Part shown: in pieces, positions 46,352 through 56,959 of the stretch | Layout of the letters: every line of letters starts with the position of its first letter | How positions within the stretch are numbered: position 1 is the stretch's first letter | Origin: Paulownia fortunei | Taxonomy: Eukaryota; Streptophyta; Magnoliopsida; Lamiales; Paulowniaceae | NCBI GenBank assembly: GCA_019321725.1 | Contig: CM033111.1 | Location: forward strand, 9,672,001 to 9,736,000 | DNA: 64,000 bases | Direction of reading: 5' to 3' | Position numbers and translations under genes: made by a program | The notes under the pieces: model-generated | Seen by the model: the letters and a program-made list of their open reading frames with translations, nothing else | Databases searched by the model: none | Told to the model about the DNA's origin: nothing

Positions 46352-47770
46352 TTCTAGACAAAAAAGCTTTGGTCCTTTCCAACTTAGCAAGTTTGTCAGT
46401 AAGCATCTTGTTCTTCTCAGCAATCTGGAGTTTGCAATATTCCAACTCATGTTCTAACTCCATCTTTTGACAAAAAAACTCAATAACCAATTTGTCCAAT
46501 GACTTATTAATCTCACAAACTTCGAGCCATTTTTGGTACATTTGGTTGTACATCTTCTTGATATCCTCAATACTTGGTTCATCATCATCACTATTGTAGT
46601 CAGCATCATTATCAGTTAATACATTTTGAACAACTTTTTCCTTACTATTTGATGCAATGTTAATACTGTCATAAGAAATACGTGATGTTCTAACTTATGT
46701 TCCAACATGACTTGTAACATAGCATTTCCTAGATGGAACAATTATGTCCTACTTTGTGCATAAACACAGAGCTACATGATTCCTCATAACATCATCACCT
46801 TCTTCTAGATTGTCCTTTGATTCAACATCACTCCAAGTAATATTGAGTGATCTTCCCTTCAAATTGGATATGTCCATAGCCTTTACACTCTCTGTATTAG
46901 ATCCATTTGTTTTTCTTGTCATTAGAAAAAAAAAGAATTAGGATCACTTTTATTTGTAGAAACATTAGAACTCTTACCTGCTTTTGAATTTTTTAAATTC
47001 ATCTTTTTTAAGAATTTTTTGAAGTTTTTGGCAAGTAGAAGTAGTGGATCAGTCATCAGATTAAACATCATCTTCTGTTTGTTGGACTTCAGCTTACAAT
47101 ACAATTCCCTTGTCTTTTTATCTCTTATTTTGTTTCAAATTCATCTTGAAAGTTTGCAATGTGCCCGTCAATTCATTCAGATGAATTTTCGTAACATCCT
47201 TGGCCTCCTCAATGGTAGTAACTTTATGAGCAAGTTTATTAGGTAAGGATCTTAATGTATTCCTCACCAGCTTTGTGTCCTCATACTTTTTACCTAGGAC
47301 ATGGGCCTCATTTGCAATATCATAAAGCTTAGAGTTGAAGTCAACAATGGTTTCGTTCTCTTGCATTCTAAGATCCTCAAATTGAGAAACTAACATTTGT
47401 AGCTTTTAAAGTATGACATATGCAGTCCCTTCATGTGCTACTTGAAGTTGTCCCATGCTTTCTTGGCGGTTTCATAAGTTGTAACTAGCCTGAATTGGTT
47501 TGAATTAATGGAACTAAAGATAGCATTCAAGGCTTTAGAATTGCTATATGCAAGTTCATCTTCAGCAATAATCCACAAGGATTCTGGTTTGAAAATAACT
47601 TCCTATTTATCATTCTCTATCATAGGTTGCATCCATCCATTAACAACTGATCGCCATGATTTTTTATCAATGGATTTGATGAAAGCTCTCATCCTAGCTT
47701 TCCAATATAAGTAGAAGGATCCATCCAATGATGGATGTGTAACCGAGCCTCATTCACATAGGATATTTAT
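46326..47770 (-). pseudogene. copia-type gag, only coding region of a 1.5-kb interior
   Basis: Minus strand from about 47755: HPSLDGSFYLYWKARMRAFI (gag opening), a stop, DELAYSNSKALNAIFSSINS, then 47396-47118 MLVSQFEDLRMQENETIVDF, NTLRSLPNKL and TTIEEAKDVTKIHLNELTG, the UBN2-type gag core. A basic stretch (47104-46922) and a Glu/Leu-rich coiled-coil-like end (46553-46326) follow. No protease, integrase or reverse transcriptase is left; the interior stops at the junction with host-like sequence near 46351. Several stops; the element could only have moved with help. Confidence 0.8.
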
Positions 47771-47846
47771 ATCTGCACCATAAAATGACAATTGATTAGT
47801 CTAAGATCTCACTAAGTATGTCTAGTGACTTGCTCTTGATGCTACT

Positions 47847-48949
47847 CGTTAGAATTTATTGTCATTTTAATTAAATCAACTAACTAATTAACCAGATTCA
47901 TGATGTTCTAATTAATGTTATAACATTAGTTAGAACAAGAACATATATGTATAATGTAAATTAAAATTGACACCAGCAATTTTAGCGAGGTTCGAATATT
48001 AAATATCATACTCCTCGAGGCCACGCCCAGATAGAAACAATCTACTATAAGTAAAGCATTTACATAATACATAATTGGACTTATAAAACAAAATCAAAGA
48101 CTCCCTCTTTATTTTGATGTCGCTCCTGTATTCCTCCACTGGTTGAATTATTTGCGAGATTCTTTCGACTTTGAATCTACCTCGTTAAACACCCTTTAAT
48201 GCTGACCTGCGTCAAACAGCATAGCATTTTCTCTCTATAACTCATCTCCTTCTTTCAAAGGATGTTCAATGGTATATTCCAATATCATTTGGGAACACAC
48301 GTGTAAAACTCCAAAAAATTTAAAGCTCGAGTTTTTTTTATCAACAATCACTGATTTTTGGAGATGGAATCTGCTACAATACATCTGAATATTTTCTATA
48401 AATTCCATAACCCAAGATTAATGAAATATTATGTTTAAATATACATCTATCAATAGGTATATTCTTAATCAATTACATAGAAATTTACTTAGTTTAATAC
48501 AAATATTTTTCTAACATCATCTTTATATGTTTAACACAAAATATATAATTCAATTACAACTCAAATTCCTACTCTAAATAACAAGAATTGGATGCCCCAT
48601 CTTGGTAGGAAATCGGCCAGTTGTAATATGAAAAGTTCCACGAAGCTTTAATTTATCCGAATAAGGCAAGTGCAAGATATTAAATCTTTTCTCCAATTGG
48701 TCTAAATTTATTTGGAGATATCATGAGAATTTATTTCCATAAATTCTTCAAGCTTAACTCTAATAAATGTATCCATTAAGATAAGTATGTAGAGTTTGAT
48801 TCCTAAGGAAACTATACAAAAATTAGTATTGCATTAAAATCATACTAAAATATGGAAAACTCAACTTGCCATGTTTAGAGAAACCAATAAAATCAGTCTT
48901 TTGCACAAACAATACCAACAAATAATAATTAAGTCACATGAACTTATAA
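47847..48949 (-). repeat. LTR of copia derivative, right copy
   Basis: Left end CGTTAGAATTTATT (TG changed to CG); right end near 48949, followed by GGTTT (one mismatch from GGTCT). On the element strand the bases after the LTR read AGTAGCATCAAGAGC, a decayed TGGTATCAGAGC-type primer-binding site (about 47831-47846). Confidence 0.7.
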
Positions 48950-49128
48950 GGTTTCAATGGAACCTCCATCCTGTGATGATCCATCTAATTTATAAGGTTT
49001 CAAACTGAACATGTTATCGACGATTCAAACCACCAGCCAAAAAAAAAGCCTGAGGTGGATGATCCTAATGTTGCGGTCCTCAATTATGAACAAAAGTTGC
49101 CTGCTACTATCAAGGAGAATCAGGCAAC

Positions 49129-49272
49129 TGATTTCCAAGAGGCTAAAGCATAATCTCATTGTTATAGCTCTTCCATCTCAATTTTAGACATGAATAGTGG
49201 TGATTTCCAAGAGGCTAGAGAATCATCTCATTGTTATAGCTCTCCCATCTCAATTTTAAACATGAATAGTGG
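49129..49272. repeat. 72-bp direct tandem duplication
   Basis: Two units, each running from GATTTCCAAGAGGCTA through CTCATTGTTATAGCTC to AATTTTARACATGAATAGTGGT, with few differences. Confidence 0.85.
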
Positions 49273-52200
49273 TGTATGGAAAATTTGTACTAATAGTAAT
49301 TCTCCTTCACAAAAATTAGTTTGGCATTTTGTGAAGAAAAAATATATAATGATTACTTGTACTTTTGGAACCTTTTGTTGCTTTAGACACTCAATTCATA
49401 TGAATGTGCTTTGATTTGAAGAATGTAATTTCTAATTGCTCAAATAAAATTTGCATTTTTATTTTTTTAGGTGCAGAAATGGAGACTTAAATAGTGGTCA
49501 ATCATGAGAAATTTCTTTATCTCAAGATTTAGGCTCCATGGTTTGATTTTTTGGTCTACTGTACATAGGTTTATGGTAAGTGTATTGGAGTAGAGAGAAG
49601 GGTCTTCCGACACAGTATCAGAGATACTCTCCCGCTGAATTTCCTTAGATATGTTACAAGGGATTTTAATATTATTCTTCACTGTGAGAAATGTAAAGAT
49701 GGAGGTCATCCCAAACTCCTGAGTTATGGAGAGTTTTGGAGGCATGATTATGGGATGCGAGCAGCAAGATCTAGGCTTTCGTGGAGTGTATAGGAAAGGA
49801 GAAAAGAGTCTTGTGGGATAATATCAAAGATACTCACCCGCTGAATTGCCTTGGATATTTGCTGGGATTTTGATATCATTCTTCACTATGAGAAATGTAA
49901 AGGTGGAGCTCCTCCTAAACTCCAAGTTATGAGGGATTTCAGAGACATGATTATGGGATACGAGTAGCAAGATCTATGCTTTATTAGATGTTCTTTTACC
50001 TAGACTAAAAAGAGAATTTGTGAGCATCTTGATCGAGCTCTTGTATCCACTGAATGGATTCACCAATTTTTAACTACTTTGGTTTGTCACCTTTTTTGAA
50101 AAATGGGCAACTCCGGCCACCACCCATATTTATTTTGGTCACCATAGAGAGTGGGTTTTCTCCATCTTTGTTTAGATTTTGAAATGTGTTGATCCGGCAC
50201 AAACCTTCTTAGATACGATTAGGCAGGCGTGGATGGTAGAAGTTGGTGGATCGGGATTGGTGAACCTACAATAGAAACTTATTCGTACTAAACATGCTCT
50301 TAAATTGTGAAATAAAAATGTCTTCAGTAATGTTTTTTGGTTGTTCGAGAGGCGGAATTGTTGGTCTAACTCCAGGAAAGCTCATTTAATAATGACCCAT
50401 CATACGAGAACTTTGTTCAACTCAAACGTAGTTGTGCTCTACTAATTAAAGCACTCTTGGTGGAGAAGGAATTGTGGAAAAGTGGGGATAAGAATGTTAT
50501 TTTTGAATTGGATATCCCAATGTCTATGACCAGGTCCAATAGGATTTCTTAGCTACTATCTTAGTTGAGTTCAGATTTTCAAATAAGTGGATCCAATGGG
50601 TTAAAAATATTATCTAGGAGACTTGTTGGTTTTCAATCCTTGTTAAAGGTTGTGTTGCTGCTTTTTAAGGCTAGTAATGGATTACAACAGTACTGCTGAC
50701 CCCCTCTCTCCGGCCTTGTTTATTATTGTGGTTGAATTTCTTTCCCATGCCTTGGATAACCTCTTTGGCAGGTATATGCCTTTGTTCTATTATTCTAAGG
50801 GGGCATTGAAAATCAGTCATTTAGCCTATACAGATGACATTATTATCTTATCGAGTTATCATAAACATAGGCTGAGAAAATTAAAAGAGTTTGTTATGGT
50901 TTATGATAGCGATATTGGCCAGAAAATTAATCCTTCCAGAATCTCATTTATTATTGACAAGAAGACGCCAAAGTTGATGATTCAGTGCATTTGGCAAATC
51001 ACATTTTTTGTATGAAGCTACCCAATTACCTACTTTGGGGCTCCATTATATAAACGTAACAGAAAAACTTTTCTTTTTAATGGGATTCTTGCTAGCATGA
51101 GGAGTAGATTAGAGGGTTAGGACAAATACTCCTAGTCTCAAGGTGGTAGGCTAGCTCTTATCAACAATATCTTATTCTCAATACCTCTTTATTTAATGTA
51201 AGTCATGTTACCACCTAAAGGGGTCATTACACAAATTGAGCGGCTTATGACTCAATTTTTCTGGGTTCTTTGGATACACAGAAGCACATTCATTGGTGCT
51301 CATGGATTGCGTTCGCAGCACCTTATTTGGGGGTTGGGGGTCTTGGAATTTGGAGAATTGATGACATGGTTAAGCATTTTCCTATAAATTTTGGTGGAAA
51401 TTCCCTAAAAAATCCTCCTTGTGGGAAAATATTGTGAGGGTCTTTTGCCTCTTTCTAAATGTATTTTATAAACCCTATCGAGTATTTGGAAACAGATAGT
51501 GAGAGTTCGACAGGAGGTGGAGCACGAAATTTTGGAGTCTTGGTAAAGGTGAGATTCATTTCGGTATGATAATTGGCTAGGTGCAAACCTCTTAAAGAGC
51601 TAATCCCTCGACTCATTCATGAATATGTTCGCCACTGCTGGCTAGACGGTGATTAGGATACTATTTGGCTTTCTCAAGTGTGCGTTGTCCTGTTTGATCT
51701 TAATCAGGTTGACAAAATCTGGTTGAAACAGTCTCTTAATGGCCTTTTTCAACCAAATCAACCTTTGGATTCAATTTTGACTTGAAGAGGTTTTTCTTTG
51801 GCTTCTAAATGGTGGTGTTGTGCTCATGAGGAAACTTTCCCACGTCTCTTTCGCCAAAGAACTCAAAATAGAATTATTTGGGAGTACTTTGGTTCTCTTT
51901 TTCACGTTCTTATCCTGAATTGTGACTCGATTAATTTGCTCCTTCAACACTAGCTTTTTTCAACTACTTTTTCATGCAAGGGACACATTCAACTTATTAT
52001 TCCGTTTCTCATTTGTTAGTTTATCTAGAAAGTGTGTAATGAAGCCAAGCATCATGGTGTGAAATTTTTGGCTTCTTTATTTCTTATCCAAGTCACCCAG
52101 TACATCCAATGTGCTAACTATTGCAGCCTCAATCTTCTAGAATAGTGGTCTACCGACACGGCCATTGTTGTCCGGCTGGGTTCCAAGAGCTTAGCCTGTG

Positions 52201-53022
52201 CAATGGATGCCGCCTATAATGGTTCCATAAAAGATTAACTTGATGTTGTTTCCAAGGGTAATCTTAGGGTAGTAGATGCTGGGGGAGTTCAATGGGATCA
52301 CACTAGCCAACCTCTCTTTGTTTTAATACACATATTTCAATACGTGAATTTCTAATTAATCACATAGAAAGTTGCCTTATCAAATACAAAGACTTTCCTA
52401 ACTTAATTTTTCTGTGTTTAACATAAAATATAAAATCCAATTACAACTCAAATTCCTCTAAATTATAAGAATCGAATGCCCCATCTTGGTAGCCATCAAG
52501 AAGTATTTCGGTAAAAGGTGGGTGGCGCTCTTACATATTTTTCGAGAAGGCAAATCAACAATAGACTTCCTTGCTAACCAAGCTTGTGAGACATCTAAAA
52601 CTGTGGCTCTTGAGAGGATGGATCTTCATAGGAAAATTAGTGGTACACTTGAAATAAGGTCCAGGAGATGATACACTCGATGATGTACACTACATGTGTA
52701 TCTTATCATATATTTTACACATATCTACATATATATGTGTGTGAGTATATATAAACATATAGTAAAAAATATATCCGAAGCATACGATAACTGGGTCTAG
52801 CGTCTACAATCTCTTCCATATATTAGGATAACATAAATTCTTGTAAGAGAATACTAATTATTTTAGTTTGCCTATATGCGAAGTAGTAGTACTCCTTTCT
52901 TATTGCTTTCCTTGATAACTGTATTTTGGATCCTTTTCAATATTTTTAGTAAACATGATAGGGGTACTTGTTGTTAACCCCCGCTTAGGGCAAGCATCTT
53001 TTCTTAAAGATAAAATATAAAA
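49273..53022 (+). mobile_element. decayed plant L1-type LINE (ORF2: endonuclease, reverse transcriptase, RNase H)
   Basis: Plus strand fragments in LINE order: endonuclease (near 49810-50140, including FTWTKKRICEHLDRAL and STEWIHQFLTTLVCHLF), the DPLSPALFIIVVEFLSHALD block and a catalytic-box region reading YTDDIIIL at 50825 (YADD type), GQKINPSR, PPKGVITQIERLMTQFFW near 51205, a zinc-binding-type region with ASKWWCCAHEETFPRLFRQ near 51810, and an RNase H end WVALLHIFREGKSTIDFLAN (52510-52570). The tail to 53022 has GTTAACCCCCGCTTAGGGCAAGC and ends A-rich. Many stops and shifts. It is a target-primed retroelement, dead here. Confidence 0.82.
52321..52493 (-). repeat. copia-derivative LTR fragment embedded in LINE RNase H
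   Basis: 173 bp closely matching part of the LTR at 45603-45775 (AATTTCTAATTAATYACATAG, GACTTTCCTAAC, TAAGAATCGAATGCCCC), inserted without visible LTR ends in the middle of the RNase H region. Confidence 0.75.
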
Positions 53023-53159
53023 ATCTCTCTATCACCTTTGTTTGTCCCAAATTTCCTGAACACTTTCTTAAATAAGGAATTATCAACATTCCTTAGAAGG
53101 TCATTTATATATATTGAGTAAATTCAGCTGTAACCTCTTGGTTATTCTAAAACATCCAA
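52672..53159. other. LINE 3' region and short spacer
   Basis: To about 53022 this is the LINE 3' untranslated part, with TATATG-rich runs near 52720-52770. Between 53023 and 53159 there is no feature; the truncated copia LTR begins about 53160. Confidence 0.4.
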
Positions 53160-54500
53160 CAACTCTTTTATTTTTCTCTCTCCTATGTATGTGAATTTAT
53201 TGGAGACTACATTAATCGTCAAAATTATTTACATACATTCTTGATATTAATTTGAACTCTTTAAATAATTATCAAGATAAATATATATCAAATATATATA
53301 CCATAAATATATTTATATATTAGATAAATCCTAGTGGCCGATTATCCCATAAAATCGGCCACTATATTGATTTATTTATAAATATACTAATTAAATAAAT
53401 TATATTAATTTAATTTATTCTCTTCATATTTTAGTGTGCTTTTTAAATGATCCACATTAATTTTTGGGTTTGAACTTAAAAAATCCACAAATCAATCTAA
53501 TTGATTTAATTCCAAATAAATCAATCCAATTGATTAATTTATTTTACTCCATTTGGGCTTCCCAATCAAATTAGGTTCAATCAAATGATCCAATTACTTA
53601 ATTCAATAATTTAATTTAATTTAATCATTAAATTAAATAAAATCCATAATTAATTAATTAATTAATATTAACTAATTAATTCCCAAATATTGGATAAATC
53701 CCAAAATTAAAAATATTACTTTCCATAAAGATGTGACCCTCTTAGGTTCACTACTAAGCTAGTAGTGAACTTTCAACATTTACAACTTATGAATAACAAT
53801 TATTTTAATTAATTAATCCACTTTGGAATTAACTCCTTAATTCTAAAAATATCACTTAGAATTAAGGAGTTAATTCTAAAAACCTCACTATTCATGAAAA
53901 CACCTAGTAAGTAAACATGGCGAACTAATCTTAGGTGAAATTGTGAGTAAACATATTTCAATTGTGAGTACCAATCACGTACGGTCCTTTCGACAGCTAA
54001 TTTCCCAACTGAATATAGGGCATAGATTATAAGTCGAACCCAAATGATTCAATAATTGTGATCCCATTTCAAGTTTCAATGATTCCTGATGAATCATGAT
54101 TCATCCTGCCTTGGCCAAGATCTTTGAATTAGGAACTATGAAAACACAAGAGATTCTCTTGTTTAAAAAGACAAGTGTCGAATTCTATGTTGGCTATTGA
54201 CAAATCTCCATGCACACCATTGCAACACCCAATATACCCCCTTTGCGATTGTTAAGCAATCAGAAGATATATCAAAGTGTTGTAAGATGCACACTAGGCT
54301 ACCATCGTACCTCAAGTTCGAGAACTAGTCATGTACTATCGCAACACATAAATTTTTATTTTGACGGGCAAAGCCTCCAGCTAAGAATTTCTTGCGGACC
54401 ATGTTTAGTATACTTGTTCCCTAACAATCACCCACATACATGCAGTTGCGTCTCTATGCTAATGCCAGTGGAATATGACAACTTTGTCTCATGAGCATAC
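53160..54500 (-). repeat. 3' LTR (left), main part, truncated at its left end
   Basis: Matches 17560-18845 and 62549-63775. The first ~620 bp seen in the other LTRs are absent. Ends at the CATAC target duplication (54496-54500) of the nested solo LTR; the rest of the LTR is at 56644-56945. Confidence 0.85.
53826..53876. repeat. perfect 20-bp inverted repeat (hairpin) private to this LTR
   Basis: Arms 53826-53845 and 53857-53876 are perfect reverse complements (GAATTAACTCCTTAATTCTA) with an 11-base loop. The other three LTR copies have a single arm here. Confidence 0.92.
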
Positions 54501-56643
54501 TGTTAGAGTAGTGCCCGGCGTGCCAATTATTCTGGCCGTTCTTATACTCTTGCAAATTATTCTTATTTATATTAATATCATTTAAATAGAAATCTTTATC
54601 TTAAATTCATCATAAGAATTAGATAAAGTCCTTAGATCACACATAGCTATAGGGCATGGTTGCACATATGATGGTGATCGTGGAATATGTCTCTAAGGCT
54701 GTGATCTTAAAATGTTCCAAGTTAAGGATTAATGAGATAGGACATCATTGATCCCGTTGAAACTTGCACATACGATGCAGGCTCGAAAGGAGGATGCCTG
54801 GTTCCATAGGTATTGGTGTGAAAATACTAGTGCATGTATGCGGGTGCTTGTTGGGAACAAGTACACTGAACAACCCCACTTGAAAATTTTCAATTTGAAA
54901 TATTCTATTATTGAATGAAAATTTTCTCGTTACGATAGTGCAAGAATTGGTTCTTGGACTTGAGGCACTATGGTAACCTTGTACATGACATGTTGTACTT
55001 TGATGTATTTTTCGATTGCATAACAATCACAAGGGATTTATATTGGGTGTAACATTTTCATGTATGGAGATTAATGAGTGGCCAACAAAGAATCTGTCAC
55101 CTATCTAGATGAATAGGTGAATCTCCTATGTGTTCCACTATACTTGACTCTAAAATCCTTAGCCAAGGTTGGATGAAAATTAGACGTTAGGTTTTCTAAT
55201 TATTCATCATCGAGTCAAACTACTAGGAATGGAAACATAGTTATTGAGCTAATAGGGTTTCGACTCAATATCCATGCCCTAGGCTCAATTGGGAGATTAG
55301 ATGATGGAATGACCGTACTTGCATGGTATTCATAATTGAATTAGGTTCGCACATTTACCTTAAACTAGGAGTCATGATGCATTGCTAGATGCTTCCCATG
55401 TCTTGTGGGTTCTTGGAATTAATGAGTTAATTTCAAGATAATTAATTAATTGGATTAATTAATCAGAACAATTAATTGTTCAACTAAGTCACAAGAGTTG
55501 TGAGCCCACGGCTAGTTTAAAGTGAACCTAAAGGGTCACACACAAAACTTGGACAAGTCCATTTCTAGCCTAAAAATTAATTCAAGTGTTGAATTAAATT
55601 AATTAATGTGATTAATTAATGGAATTAAATTAATTCAATTATGGAATTAATTCAATTAATTAATTAGATTAATTGATTGAACCTAATTGGATTAGGAAGC
55701 CCAATTGGAACATTTGATTAATTGATTGGATCAATTAAGTAAGATGAGCCTAATTAATTAAATAAATTAATTTAATTGATTGAATCAATTAAAGTAGAGG
55801 CTAATTGATTACTTAGGCCTAGGCCCATTAGGTGTGGGTTTGTAGGAAGCCCATTAGGAAATTAGATTGGGAATCCAATTCCTAGAGAAAGTTGAATCGA
55901 GAATTCAATTTCTATAAGGTAATAAGAAAAAAGGAAAGTCCTTATGGGATAAGAAAATTTACCAAAAGAGTTGGAGATAAGAAAGGAAGAAGAGTCCTGT
56001 ATAGAAAGAACTTGTGATAGTTTTGATTGACAATCTTCTTGGATATTTTTATGAGGATTTTAATTGCAGATTTTTGTGAAGAAAAATAATTTTCTTTCAT
56101 TTCCAAAAATTCGTCCCTTCTTTCCTTTCAATCTCCAAAAGTTCACCAACCTTTTATCTAGTTTAATTCTTGATTTAATTGTTGAATTAAGAATTAAATT
56201 AAACACCTAAAACACTAATTGTCAGTATGTTCTTGTTCCAAACAAAATCATTTTGGAATAGAATTATCGAATCGAAAACTACTAGCATAGGATTCGATTA
56301 CGAGTAGGCATCCAAGGTGTGGATACCATTAGAGAGATAACATTTGGGATCCTAGAAGCGAATCAGATTTCAATCAAAAAGGTTTTGAATTAAAAAACAT
56401 GGAGATACTTTCAAGCAGGGATAACGATTTGAATCGTTTCAATCCCTACATCAGCCGGAGTGCAAATCAATGTAAGAGTTTCTGAAACTTTTTTACTTTA
56501 ACTATCAGAAAATGCACAATTGAGTAATCGTGAAAGAGTTTCAGAATTCGTTTTAATTATATGTGATATAATGTATATTTATGTTTTTGAAAAATTTTAA
56601 ATTCCATTGCGTATACGTTTCCCGAAATCGTGCGAAACCAACA
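54501..56643 (+). repeat. nested solo LTR of a related copia family, opposite orientation
   Basis: Starts TGTTAGAGTAGTGCCC and ends GCGAAACCAACA, with exact 5-bp target duplications CATAC (54496-54500, 56644-56648). Length about 2143 bp, no interior. Parts (for example the TAGATAAAGTCCTTAGATC block and the AATATGTCTCTAAGGC block) are recognisably homologous to the inverse of the surrounding LTR family, so it belongs to a sister family inserted head-to-head. Confidence 0.9.
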
Positions 56644-56945
56644 CATACATCATATGTGTGAGTCTTACTAAACTATTTGATGTCTCATCTCAAAAAGGAC
56701 TCCAAACTTATTTAAGACCAATGACTCAGAGGCATGTTTCATGATCACCATCATATGCACGACCATGCCCCATAGCTAAATTTGGTCTAAGCACTTTATC
56801 TAATATGCAGAAATAAAAGATGCATGATATAAGATAAAGAAAATGTCTTTTTATTAATATGATTCTCAATAAAATTATCTTTACAAAAAAAAAAAGAGTA
56901 CAATACACCTAATCCAATTGGAGCGTTGGGCATCCTACTATAACA
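56644..56945 (-). repeat. 3' LTR (left), remainder after nested insertion
   Basis: Continues the LTR to its element-strand start at 56945 (TGTTATAGTAGGATGCC); the polypurine tract follows at 56946-56960. Confidence 0.85.
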
Positions 56946-56959
56946 ATCTCCCACTTGCC

